Source: Larus michahellis (Eukaryota; Chordata; Aves; Charadriiformes; Laridae). From it: a stretch of DNA of 64,000 bases. The notes beneath the pieces were generated by a model that was not told the origin of the DNA, made no database searches, and saw only the letters and a program-made list of their open reading frames with translations. Below, piece after piece: positions 11,654 through 24,500 of this stretch; position 1 is the first letter of the stretch; the number at the start of each line of letters is the position of its first letter. The translations under genes were made by a program, and so were the position numbers. The stretch covers positions 56,178,739 through 56,242,738 of the forward strand of contig NC_133903.1 in the NCBI RefSeq assembly GCF_964199755.1. The letters are read 5' to 3'.

Positions 11654-11841
11654 GCGATGCGGGCACGCACGCACGCGCCGCCTGAAGTGACGTAGGCGCC
11701 GGCGACCTGAGGGGAAGGAAAGGGACCGGGCGGTGGCCGGGCTGGGCTGGGCTTCGAACGGGAGGGTGGAGGGATGGCTCCCGAGCAGCCGCGGGGCTAT
11801 GGTGGCACTCTTCAGTTCCTGGCAGACGGGAGCGTTAATGA

Positions 11842-12732
11842 GAATCACAGCATGGTTTGGGTTGGAAGGGACCTTAAAGCCCACCCAGTGGCACCCCCTG
11901 CCCTGGGCAGGGACACCTCCCACCAGCCCAGGTTGCTCCAAGCCCCGGCCAACCTGGCCTTGAACCCCTCCAGGGATGGGGCAGCCACAGCTTCTCTGGG
12001 CAACCTGGGCCAGGGGCTCACCGCCCTCACAGCCAACAATTTCTGCCTCACATCTCATCTCAGTCTCCCCTCTTGCAGTGTAAAACCCTTCCCCCTCATC
12101 CCATGGCTCCCCTCCCTGCTCCAGAGTCCCTCCCCAGCTTTCCTGGAGCCCCTTTAGGGCCTGGCAGGGGCTGGAGGGTCTCCCCGGAGCCTTCTCTTCT
12201 CCAGGCTGAACCCCCCCAGCTCTCTCAGCCTGTCCCCACAGCAGAGGGGCTCCAGCCCTCCCAGCATCTCTGGGGCCTCCTCTGGCCCCGCTCCAGCAGC
12301 TCCGTGTCTTTCTGCTGTTGGTGCCCCAGGGCTGGAGGCAGCGCTGCAGGGGGGTCTCACAGAGCGGAGCAGAGGGGCAGAATCCCCCCCTCGCCCTGCT
12401 GCCCACGCTGCTGGGGATGCAGCCCAGGCTGCGGGGGGTTTCTGGGCTGACAGCACACGTTGCTGGCTCGTGTGGAGCTTCTCACCCACCAACACCCCCG
12501 AGTCCTTCTCCTCAGGGCTGCTCTCAGTCCATTCTCCACCCAGCCTGGATTTGTGTTTAGGATTGCCACGACCCACATGCAGGATTTTGTACTTGGCCTT
12601 ATTGAACTTCATGAGGTTCCCACCTCTCCAGCCTGTCCAGGTCCCTCTGGATGGCATCCCTTCCCTCCAGCGTGTTGACTGCTCCACGCAGCTTGGTGTC
12701 TTCATCAAGCTTGCTGAGGGTGCACTCAATCC
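11842..12732 (-). mobile_element. CR1 LINE fragment, 3' part, minus orientation
   Basis: The element reads from right to left. Its right end (12540-12732) encodes, on the minus strand, part of the C-terminal CR1 ORF2 (for example [20 protein letters not shown]). The left end carries the CR1 3' tail. The ORF is frameshifted and internally deleted, so it is not active. Its 3' 600 bp are nearly identical to the copy at 40345-40981. The left end begins about 280 bp upstream of the DEPDC1 start codon. Confidence 0.93.
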
Positions 12733-15700
12733 AAGTTCACTGCTTTCTCCTCGTGCCATTGATGGAGCTAAGCTGTCCTCTGGAGCACTGAGCCGCCTTG
12801 CGCCACTTGGGTCGGCCTTGCCTGATGGCAGCATGGCACAGCTTGCACAGGAGGTGCTCAGGCAATGGCCGTACCCCTCGGCTGAGGGCCGAGCTCATGG
12901 CCTTCCCTGAGGGCGCAGAGCAGCAGAGTGCTGTGGCAGCCACAGACAAGCACGTACAACAGCCACAGCTCAGTCCAGAACAGAGGTTTAAAAGTTTCCA
13001 TCTTCTCAGAAAGTCACCTTGGTTGATTGTTGAGATGAAGGGGGAAAAAGGCCAGCTTGTTTTAACTTGTTTTTTAGAGTGCTTTCACAGACAGCACTTT
13101 AAGAGGCAGGTGTGGCTCACACCTTTCTTTGGCCCTGTGAGACTAGTACGTAGCTTACACACGACTGCTGAACACACGTGGTAATTGCTTTCAGAAGCAA
13201 GTACATTCTTTCACCTACCCTGTCACACCCTGTGAATTTCCTACAGATACAAGTGGGCTAGACACAACCACCACCACCCCCAGCCCCCCCGAAAAATACC
13301 CCACCCAAAACCAACCAAAAAAAAAAATGCCACCAACAAGCATTGCAATAGCATAGTTTTTACAGTTGGGTTGGTTGGGTTTTTTTCTTTTTTTTTTTTT
13401 TTTAAGTATTTTCTTTCTCAGGGCCTATAGACCAAGTATACTTGTAACCTAGGAGCTATAAATACCCCATGAGCATTTTATCTCACCTTGATATAGCCAT
13501 CCATCGCTCAGACATTTTAGGCTCATCATTTAAGCTTCTTTTATAGTCAATAAAGAGACACACAAATACCTCAGACACTTTTATAAGGAGGGATAAAAAC
13601 ATCACTGCTGTGAGAAAACACACCAGCTTAACAAGCGGATTTAAGCAATAAGAACCAGGAAGAAGAACAGAAATAGAAAGCCAAAGCACCAAAAAGATGT
13701 ACCAACCTATGCAGTACCTACCAGCAGACCCAGGGCTAGAGCAGCGCTGAAGAAACCAATTTCTCAGCTGCACACCCCCCGAGGGGGGGAGAGCTGTTCT
13801 GCTTTTGTGTGCTTAAGAAATCGGGTGCAGGAGCCAGTCAAAGCTGGCTCCTTAATAACTTCTATCAGAGCTGTAGCACCTGCAGGTAAGCCAGCAGTTG
13901 TTGACTTAATGAGTCAGTATAGCAAACAATTCAAAATTCAGTGAAGCTGTGTTATTTCACTTACATTTTGCAGCTGAATGGAGGAAGAATGATGTGGATT
14001 CTGTCACTAGATTCAAAAACTTTAGAGATGCTCCTCATTGTTTATATATTTCAGCAACTCCCCCCGTTTTCCTTTCCAACAAAATCGCTTGATGAGCCGT
14101 TGCCAAGATAGAAAGTATTGATTTTTCCAATGACCCAGGCTCTAAATGTGTTCAAGAATACAAATCAATTTATTGATTATCTTAGGGAAATCTCCACGAG
14201 TAAAACCTGCAGAAAGTGATGACTACTAATGTTTCGCTATGGATTACTTCCCATACTCCCTCTCTCGGCTCGTTTAAAACAATATAATGCTTGATGTATT
14301 TGCATTCAGCTTACTGCCTATAGGTGATGTAATACATTTTGTAAAACTTCATATCTTAGATCAAATAAAGAGGTTTTAGGGACGTGTCTGGCAAATACAG
14401 TAAAAACGAGAATTGGAGTAATGTGGGAAATGTTAGTCCATCTTCTTCATGCTAGTGTAAGCAGTGTTATACTGTTGTAGCCTAGAGTGTTTTAATTAGT
14501 TTCCTAGGAGACAAAAACTAGAGTTCTTTCTGCTGTTACAATTCAATTTCAAGTCTATTCTTGCTTGTAGGTTTCCCTACTTAAAGAAAAATGACTACAC
14601 GGAGGCAGGTGTTCTGTATTTTTATCACTACACGGTCGTGAATAGATGCAATCAACTGGAAATATAAGCGGTCTTTTAAAATGATTGGAGAGTACCTTCA
14701 GGTCACTGAAAATATTCTTAGAGCCAGTTTTGTGTCTTTGCAATGAGATTTCCTTATCTTTTAGTGTTTTTCTTTCCTTTATTCTCATTAGAGAATACCG
14801 AATACCTCGTGCATACCCGTACGAGCACCAAGCCAGCTTAGCTGTAGGAGGGCATCAGCGGAACTCTTCACACACAGAGTTCTGCAAAACACATGAAGGA
14901 AACTAATGGGAAAAGTAAAGCATTATTCTCTGTTTCCCTCCTACTAGTAACGGTAGAAGATAAAATAAATAGAGATTAATAGAGTTCATTTAAAATATCA
15001 GGGTTACGCCTGTCCCTCTGGATTGTTTTTCACTGTGTGTGTTACTCAACAGAAGAGGTGTGTGCTGTGTGTGCTGTAGGTCTTTGTTTTACTAGTTTTA
15101 GACATAGGAATAAAGCTAATTGGAAGTACTTAATATTGATCTCCCGATGTTTAGTGCAGCTGAATTAACATTCTTGCCCTCAAGTTCAAATAGAAAGTGA
15201 TTTTAAAATGTGAGGGAATAGATTGTGGAGGCTTCTAGTGATAACACAAGCTTTCTGTATTTGTCATTGTGTGAGCTGACACAGGCAGGGCGCAGGAACA
15301 AGCACAAAACCATGGATGAAATGCAAAGAGTAAATTTAATCTTGTCATCTTGTGAACCGGGGGACCTCAGAAGCAGCGCCCGGGCACAGGCATGCAAGTG
15401 GGAGTGCAGGCACCGCAGAGCGAGAGAGTCCTCGCTAGAGAGAGCCCGACCTGCTGTTCTCGCCTGTATTTCAGGGATTCAAGCAGGCGTAGTTTTCCAC
15501 TGTGCTTTGATCTTCTCCAATAGCAGGGCAGGAATCTCAAACATGTTCGATAAGGTGCCTCGGAGTCCATCACAGGCCTGCGTTATCTGGGTGCAGATGC
15601 TCTACTTGTCAAGCACACAAGACTAAACCATGATTAGTGTGATATATGTGTTTTCCAATACCACAGGTGCAAGTCACTTGAGCATATTTACAGTCTTTCT

Positions 15701-18459
15701 CACTGATCTTGCATTACTTCCCCACAGTCGTTAAGAAATACAAATACATATACATTTACAAATACATATTCACTTGGTTTGTGAGGATGATGCTGTAAAT
15801 GGTCTGTTCTTCCCCTTGGAAGTGTTGCAGTGAGCAGAGACCTGGAGCCTCGGCAGGACGTGGTGTGCAAGCCCTGCACAGACTGCGCTTTTGGAGCTTC
15901 CAGTGAAAGAAAATTCAGTAACCCGTGTCCAAACCAACACAGATACCACATCCCCATCCCAGAACAGACACAACCAATGACCGGCAGGGCTTTTCTTTGG
16001 CCCCTATGAATATAACTTTCTCTTTACCACAGCTAAGTGTTGGTTTTGGACTCTGGCAAAGTGAAGCATATACGATCGTAACAGCAGCCGTGGCCATACT
16101 GCTGCTGGGGCAATGGGGAGCAGTGATGATGAATTGAAGTCTTTGAATTTGCTGGTGTCAGCAGAGTCGGTAGGAAAGCCAAGACTGGGGCCCAGCACAA
16201 TGTTTGTACGGCGCTGTGAGGATCTCAGGAGCAGGCTTTGTTAATGTGCTGCTGCTATCCTTCCAGGCACGTCTCTCTAAATTTTGATTTTAGGGGGATA
16301 GCTTCTATACTTACAGTAGGCGAAACAAATTGCCTGATATTTAGTGAAATGAAACAAGACGCATAAAATGCATAACAGTTAAAAGATATGAGTCCTTAAC
16401 GCAAAGTTCTCATTGTGTCATTGAGATAACAAGATAAGAACTCAGCCGTTTACATTTCCAGATGAGACATTTCGGCAATTTTTTTTTCCCCAAAGAACAT
16501 TATGCATCATTCTTTGAGGATATTAAACAGTGAGGGCTGGATTTTATTATTTTTTTTTTTTTGACGTGTAGTACAGACTTTATAAGAGCAACATTTTGTA
16601 GACGAAGAATCTAATCCAGGCAGGATGTGCCTGGGGGAAAAATTCACATTGAAGACAAACTGCAGCAATTACCATCATTTTATTACAATACATTTTTTTT
16701 TTTTCTGAGAGAAGCAATTCTGTGGAATTTACCAGCTTTCAGATAACAACATCTCAGCTGATTTGCGGCTTTCTGGAGATGGAATGACTGCACTGTTATA
16801 GTGACAGTGCAGACACTTTTCAGAAGGACTGGTGTAGGAAGAATATAGAGGAGAATGCGCCTGAGGGTTATCATGAAAATGTGCGTGTGAGAATGTGAGA
16901 GAAAAGGAGAATCTCGGTTTGGGACCCTATCGTAAAGAAAAACCTTGAAGTCTTTAATAATCTCAGTTTTTATGGTTCTGCAATCCCTTAGCCTTGTAGG
17001 AGTTTAATTCGTGTTTATGTTATTGCTTCAAGAATGTAAACATCTCTTAAAACTTAGAACGTAAACAGCTCTTAACTTTGAGCTGAATAAAAATGTTAGG
17101 GCACGTTTGGAACACTGTTAGTGTAGAAGTGACAATCGGCCATCTATTTCTTATTGATAATTGTTATAAAAGAAAAAATCTGTCAAGGGGATGAGAGGAT
17201 TGTGCATAACAGTCTAAGTAGCCATAGCAGGAGTAGTTGTAAGAGGAGCATTATACTACTACAGGGGTTATGTGCACAAAGAGCCTTTTTGCAAGAGAAA
17301 ATTCATGTGATGTTAAATATCTGCAAACAATTAAAATGTGTATGGAGTTGTGTGATCTTTGAATTTTCAGAAAAACTGAGCTTGGAGCTCAGTTTATTTG
17401 GGTTAGTTTCAAACGCAGTTTCAAAGTCTTGCAGAAACGTTTAATCTATAATTAACAACTAGTGCTTGCAACCATCCTAGATGAAGGCTGCAGCTTTAAT
17501 GAAAGCCTATTTTATTTTTTAATAGGATTCAAAGATATCGCATACAAAAATGACATAGCAGTATCTATTTCAGCCGCTGTACCTGAGATAGATGGTTAAG
17601 TATTGATACTACCTATGTATCTAAAACTGTAGCTGTAAATAAAGCCTTTGCATGTATAGACGAGAGATGTCCTGGCTTCAGACACGCTTAATTAATACAG
17701 ACAGTGTGAGGCTCGAGGTATTTTTGAACCAATCCTAAATTAGAGCCCTTTTGCTTTGCCTTTCATATATTATTTATTATCCTGTCAAAGTTTTTTTTTA
17801 GTTTTATATACTGCATCGTGATACGTTAATTAACTTGTGCTTTTTCTCCCCCAGTCATTTGGCTTAAAACTTAATTAAATAGTGCGTGTTAAGTATAGTT
17901 TAGTGGAGGGATTCAGCTGAGTTTGCCTCTTGCTAGCTCAGGGGCACAGGATGAGCACCGGAGCCGCTTACTTGCTCCACTATGGTAGTATTTCGTTCCT
18001 TGGTGTGGGATCCAGCCCATTCACTGAAGCACAGGTCTATCTGGATGGACTCTTCCCTCCAAACAGGAGGAAATTCCTCTGGGTACTTATCTTCTCTCTG
18101 ACAAGCATTTCTCAAATTATTTTGATTACAGCTATAATAATAATAAAAAAAAAACAACAACAAACCAACCGTGTTATTTGGATGCTTTGTGGAAACATCA
18201 ATGCATTTTTCTGTTCTTGCTTGTGCTGCTCTATTAGCTCTTTGAAAATATGTGATGAAGTGAAAAACTGGCAATGCCTTAACTTATCCAACAACTTCAT
18301 CCGGGAAGGCCGGTCATCCTTTTACACTCTGAGCGAAAGAAAATAGATGAAAATAGAGGGAAAACAGCTAAATACACAGGTTTTTAACCAGTTTTTTTTT
18401 TTTTCTGAGGGGGAGTAAGGTTGAGTAGAGAATTGTAGCTCACTATAAAGTGAGGAAAG
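12733..18459. other. intergenic sequence with no supported gene
   Basis: It is mostly AT-rich unique sequence. There is a poly(T) run near 13381-13403 and TTAATTAA sites at 17688, 17826 and 17871. Short open frames such as a hydrophobic 96-codon one at 13483-13773 (minus) show no family resemblance. I see no RNA gene. Confidence 0.7.
17688..17878. promoter_or_regulatory. cluster of three TTAATTAA palindromes
   Basis: TTAATTAA occurs at 17688-17695, 17826-17833 and 17871-17878. The core TAATTA is the preferred site of many homeodomain proteins. Three 8-bp palindromes in 191 bp is more than expected even in AT-rich DNA, but function is not shown. Confidence 0.25.
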
Positions 18460-18545
18460 GAAGGAAACAGTGCAGAGTCCTGCACCTGGAATGGGCCAAC
18501 CCTGAGCATCGGGACGGTGTGGGGGCTGCTCGCTGGGCAGCCTCC
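18460..18545 (+). mobile_element. old CR1 LINE fragment (short)
   Basis: The segment beginning at AGTCCTGCACCTGGAATGGG resembles the part of CR1 ORF2 that encodes the VLHLG motif region. It is diverged and about 85 bp long, without a recognisable 3' tail. Confidence 0.45.
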
Positions 18546-21500
18546 TGCTACAGGCAACCCATAGTTAAGGGTTTCGCTAGAAAGCAATAATCGGTGCTGT
18601 TTCAATTCAGCAAGGACTCTTTCTGTGGAGTTAATTTTTCAGCTCATCTTATAATTTCTATTGATCCAACATTATGCGTCTCTGTCTGATTTAGTTTTGG
18701 CTTTGCCTGGTGGAAATATACTTCTGAACTAATGAAACAATATTTTAACTTGGGTATTTTTAAAATATAGTTTTAATTGTATGCTATTTTACTGATGCTT
18801 TTGGCGGAGTTATGTTTATATGGCATGGAACCCATTGTGATAATCCCTTGGGACATGCTTCTCTAACAGCTTTGTGCAAATCTTGTGACTCCTGTATTGC
18901 GTGACATCCACTCTTGAGATGATTTTTAAACGGCGAGGTGGGAAGCTGCAAACTGTGGCTTCCTTTTGTGTGTAACAGCAAATGAAAGTTTGCTCTGATA
19001 ATTTAATATCTGTACTTAGTGTGCTAAGAATTTTATCTATGGTGTTTCTCTAGAAAAACGCAGAATTTGCCTTCAATGGGTCTATTTGTTCACATAGTTT
19101 TTATTGAACTCCATTGAATTACCCCTGTACTTTTAAAGAAAACTGATTTTCTGACTCTGCTACTGACCTTTAAATGACAGTTACTTCAGATATAGGCATT
19201 TTGTCCCAGGTTCTCTTATCCACCAAACTATTTAATTAAAAAAAAAAAAAAAAAACAAAACCCAAAACAACAAACCCCAAACCAACTACATACAGTTTGT
19301 CTGAAAAACTATCCTTTTATGCAGTTGCTTACAATTTGTTGCTTTTCATTTGTGAGCTGCATCACAGCTGCGCCCAGTTTTTCTCACAAATTAGTCCATC
19401 AGATCTATTATTCTACAAATGCGTAGCAGCTGTTGCTCAAATCCGGCCTGATTGCACGTGCCCTCTGCAGTTTTACTCAATTGGTTTACTCCAAACACTT
19501 TGTTACTAAATCATTCATTTGGTCGTAACCACCCCTACAAAGTATACATTAAAACGCTTCATAGTGTGGCAATTTGGAAGCCAGTTGCTCAAATGATGGG
19601 ATCGCATATGGTCGTCTTACCACATGCGTTCACAACTCCGGGCTGTTGGTGAGAGGCAGGTACTTATGCCAAAAGGGGAGAATGCTCAGGCTGGAGTTTG
19701 CGTTGCAATGGTATTTGGAATCAGTGGGGAGATGTGAATATTGTACGCGTTTTCAGGCATGCCTCTCGATTCTTGGCGCTTCACTCATTCTCCGCAAGTC
19801 TCTGAAATGCAGATGTTCCTCGAGTGGAAGGTGGCAGCTGTCAGGCACGTTAAACAACAGTCGGGAAAAGGGGATGTTGGCAGGAACCAAGGAAGAAACT
19901 GTCTTGATCGCTAGGAAATGTAACTAAATATTTACAAAGATCTTCTGTAGTGTATGGAGGACTCCAGCACAAAGTGAGTAGCTTTTGTGTGCACGCAGCC
20001 TTAAGGTCGTTACTGCTGGTGTTCGTTGTGCTCCTTCCATCATTTGAGGCTGCACTGCTTTAGTTAAAAATTTGAAATACAGTTATCTCTTGACCTAGTA
20101 AAAAGACTCAGAAGATCCAAACAGCTTGGAAAAACAAAAAAAACCAAACCAGTAGGAGAACATATCAAGAAAACACAAAGCACAAATTGTTCTTGGGAAT
20201 AGTCCATGGTCTTTTCAAATACTACAAATTCCTGCAGAGATGTTTGGGAAGTTCATGCATGAGATAGGAAATCACTGGAATTTACTGCCTAGTGAGTCTC
20301 CTGGATCCAACCACATCAGGATACATTTCATACTGGTGAATAATCACTTACTGGGTCTGAGATCAGGTAAATGTACATTTTAGCATGTGAGGGCTCCAGG
20401 AGTTGCATGCTGGCAGCTTTACCGCGAGCTCTGGCTGGAGGGGAGACGTGCCCAGACAGACAGACAGACAGACAGCTCTCTCTGTTGAAGAGGGGAGGGG
20501 AAATTGCCCTCCTCGGGCACCCCGGCGTAGAGGGAGCTCCCTGGAAGCTGACCCAGAGCAAGCCTTGTGCCTGGGACTGCTGCAGCTAGGGAAGCTCGTT
20601 TCCTAATTACTTGGCTTATTACCTGTGTGCGAGCTGTTGTTTCCATCCTGTTCACAGAATGCTGTATTGTAATTTGAAGCAAAGCCTTTGAAAATAGCCC
20701 GTTTCTACCCGGCTGCTTGGAAGAATGTGATCAGAATCAAAACCAACTGGTGAACCGCAGGGTCATAGTCTATCCCTGCTCCAACCTTATAATTCCGCTG
20801 GTGATTATTTGATAGCGTATGTTCCCCATTTCCCCCAAAGGTACAGGCATGCCTGTGTATGATAACTGTAGTCTTGTGTCTAGTAATACCTGAAAAAAGT
20901 AATGCGGACTGGGGACGACTGCAAAGTGATCTGGAAAGTCAAAGCAGATGAGTAATCCATGATGCTGAGTTCAAAGTGCGATGTCCTGTACTGCCCAGGG
21001 AGAAAATAGCAGCAGCCCATATATATCCGTATGAAAACTTGCTTTCTTCAAGTGAATTTAAGAACCTGTTGTGGGATGTCTGACTGATTGAAAAGAAAAT
21101 GGAGCAAGCCCTTGCTTTTCCGGATTCGTCTTGTCTTTCTGTACCCCTTACTTGTGGCGTGATTGATTTCTGCCACACGGTGGTGGTGGTGTTGCTTTTT
21201 TTCCTAATCCTGAACAGTTGTTTCTTAGACCAGCTGGAGCAATGAAAACTGCTTTATTTGTTAAATGCAACTTAGGGATAACACGTTGATTTTAATAAAC
21301 GTTCACGCAATTTTCATGTTACTTTTACAGCCAGGGTGTATAGTACTGTGTCATCAATATACAACAGATCTCTCGTACAGCAGCAAGGCTACTATCAGCA
21401 GCTTCCCAGTCCTTTGTATCTAGTATCTTCACTGCATTTGGTGGTCTATTCCTACTTTGAACCCATACGGCAAAAGAGAGGAGCCCTTTTTTTTCAAAGA

Positions 21501-24500
21501 GAACTTATGAATACTTTGAGTCCTTAGGCATCATTTTATAAAATTAAAGTTTTTGGTCGTAAAAAGGTGGTTTCGGCATCGTGTTATGAGGAATGTATTA
21601 GTTGAAATTCGTGTTGGCACAGGCTGAAATCTGCAAAGATATCTTGCTTGGCAGCCTGGTAACCGTCTTGCTCGGTGAGAATGATTCATGCAGTGACGCT
21701 CAGGAGCAGACAGAGGTAGTAGTAGCTGCAGCGTGTGGTCCCTGAGCTCCCCTAGGCTGATACGGTCCAGATCTCTTTGGCCAAATATCTTGCAGGCTCT
21801 GTGAGGATATGAAAGCCTTCCTGAAAGTCTGGGAAGAAGCCAGAGAAGACTATGAGAAAAAGAGGTAATCGAAAAGTCCTTGAAATCCAGCAGTCCTTAG
21901 CTGTCTGTGTTTACAGGCTGGGTTTTAGAGCAGGAGCTCAAGTAGGAATTCAAATTTAAAACAAAACTTGATTCTAGTAAATGGAAAAAACTGTAAACGT
22001 GCCACGGCACGTGCTCCTCCGTCCCTTGTTGGTCTTGCTCTGGAAGCTTCTTGTGTGCTGTAACTTAGTGGTAAGGGCAGGTGCCACTTATATTTGGGTT
22101 TCTCATGAACACTGTAAAGCTGTTGACCTTGAAATATTTCTCTGTTTTTGTCCTACTGGGAAACGGACAAAAAGGGAAAACAACAGCAGCAGTAGCCCCA
22201 GTGAAAGCCCTTGCCTCACTCCTGGATCCCTGGAGTTATGGAGCCTCCTGGCAAGGAGAAGGAGCAGCCAGGCGAGTCGAGACCATGTGGAGGGAGTCCA
22301 GAGCATCTGTGCAAGTAGCTGCCTGGGCTGGCAGCGTGGGCAGAAGATAAGGGACAATACAGAGTTTCTGTCCTGTAGCAACCGGCTCTGTCCATCTCCT
22401 TCCTCTGATTTTGGTGTCCCTATTACTACATTTCTTCCTGATCCATAGGTGATGTGTATGTGGAAAGTTTCTAGAAAGTAGACCTTATTTATGCAAGTAT
22501 TTTTTCTTGGAGGGCTAATGCAGAAAAAATGAACTCTTCTAAATAGAAAGGAAACCACTTGAAAATCACCATGATTTGATTAGAAACAACAGACTCTAAA
22601 TCCTGGAGGGAAGACGGAAGGAACAAATTGGCCATGTGAATCAAGGACAGGATTAACACACTGAAGAAGTGAGAGGCTTGATAAACATTCAGACAATTAA
22701 CGTACCAGTACCCCTACTTCTGACAAGAGCGGGGGCTGCTGTTGAGGCTTTTGCTGCCTCCTCTCCCTTGCCCCGTCGCCCCAAGGAAACCGTTCACGTG
22801 CACTTTAGTTACATTGCCTAATGATTCTGATCTTCACAGCAAACGTGCTAGTTCTTCTAAAGCTAAAAGAAAGCATTGTGCAGTTGATGCTGCTGCTTGT
22901 CGTGTGTATTCTGTGGCATTAATCTGAAACTTCATTTCAGTATACATTCAAAAAAGAAGGCATTTTTGTGGCCGTTCACTCGTTGGGGTGAGGGACAGCG
23001 TTATCCTCACTGTGCAGGCTCTAGCGCTGGCAGTACTTTTCCATGAGCTTTCTGTCAATGCAACTCTTGCATATTTGCCACAGACTCATAGCAACGCCAC
23101 AGTGTAATTCACTATGAGCAGGGCTTGAATTAGTTGCATGGAGTTAAACTTTTTCAATTTTTGTACTTAATTTGCTTGCAAGCTATGGACAAAAATGGCA
23201 GTCTTTTTAATTTTTTTCTAGGTCACTGTACACTATTATCGGCTGGTATCCTTTACATCAGATTACAGTTTCTAGCCAACAGTTTTTTAAAATAAATATT
23301 CACTGACTCAAAAAGAGGAGATGCTATTCTAAAATTGTTAGAGCTTGTTGTTAAAAATGACCTTCGTGCAATAGTAGGTTATTTTGTTTAAATAGAAGGC
23401 TAAATATAAGTTCTCCATTTCAGCAGAGCAGATTTTGATAGACCGAAAGAATTGCTTGACCAGTAGGTGAGCTGATGAGCTTGAGAACATGAAGAAATTC
23501 TAGGACTGCTCCAGGTTTAGTGCCAGCTGTTGGGGCAGCTGAGAAGGGTGAATAATTGGGTTAGGAAAGATCTTGTGAATAACCATAGAGCCCAGGAACG
23601 ATGGAAGGAGAAGGATAAATCAGCAAAGAGACCAACGTGATGGAACTGGGAACTGCTCCGGAGGACAGCAGGGAACGTGTAATCTCACGATTCATTTTGG
23701 ACCCCATTTGATGGTGTATCCTAATAAATACGAACCTTTGTGTCCATCTCTGAAGTCTGGCTCCTCTCCCCTTAGGCATATGCCTCATGTGCATCTTTCC
23801 TTCAAAATTCTGTTGTTCCAGTCTCGTCGTCCAGCCAGTCTGAGATATTCATGCCCTGGCTTCTCTTCAGCTTCTGTTTCTGGCCTGGTGAATATTTATG
23901 AGCAGTAAAACAGTCCGACAGGAATGAGTTAGGGACATCCTGTCCAGAATAGTTAGTAGCGTAGAGATTCTGGTAGATGGAGGTTATGTCCTTGGTCCAC
24001 CTAGGAGCTCTCATCTGTCTCATCCGAGTGCCTGAACTCCAGGTTAAATGCTGCTTTAGGAAAGTGAGATTTTTCCCTCTGGGATTGTATTTAAAAATTA
24101 TAGGCAATCTCTTTTCTACCTGAAGTAGAATGGGAACAGTAATAGAATACCAAGCATTTTCCGATGCGAGACCTCTTTCTTAAAAAGACCAAGTCTTCAA
24201 TCTCAGTAACGGGAAATACAACCAGGCCCATCCATAATTAGTTTGGTATCCATTTTTTCAGCCAAATTATTTTCCTTCCGATAACGCATTTACACCAACT
24301 CTAATTTTAGACTCGATACATGTACGCAGATTCAGCCATGCCAGAAGTGGTGTAGTAATATGCTGAAAATTTATTTGATTTAAACTGGAACGATGCTGAT
24401 GGCAATGGGCCAAACTACCCACATTTCTATAGCCAAAGAGCAATCCGAAGGAGTCATGCGTTTGCATTGCTAGTTACGTAGATTTTCAGCTTCGTGTGTG

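Larger units (their letters stand above)
11160..11760. promoter_or_regulatory. CpG island over DEPDC1 exon 1 and promoter
   Basis: A dense run of CpG-rich, G+C-rich sequence stands out from AT-rich DNA on its left and a CR1 repeat on its right. It covers the 5' part of intron 1, exon 1 and about 200 bp upstream. CpG islands typically mark broadly active promoters. Such promoters are often bidirectional, but I see no supported gene on the plus strand. Confidence 0.85.

Noticed and set aside
11233..11695. Plus-strand frames of 150 and 111 codons in the CpG island
   Set aside because: GC-rich shadow of DEPDC1 exon 1 and its promoter; alanine-, proline- and arginine-rich composition without family resemblance.
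11342..12834. Long minus-strand frames (354 and 226 codons) next to DEPDC1
   Set aside because: They are CR1 ORF2 remnants and CR1 3' sequence read through, joined by chance to the open frame of DEPDC1 exon 1; only the part from the ATG at 11560 is real coding sequence.
13483..13773. 96-codon hydrophobic minus-strand frame, possible membrane protein
   Set aside because: Hydrophobic codons are expected from T-rich sequence; no start context, neighbours or similarity support it.
21981..22448. 155-codon frame with a leucine-rich N-terminus resembling a signal peptide
   Set aside because: No family resemblance beyond the hydrophobic start, and no promoter or splice context; chance is the simpler explanation.
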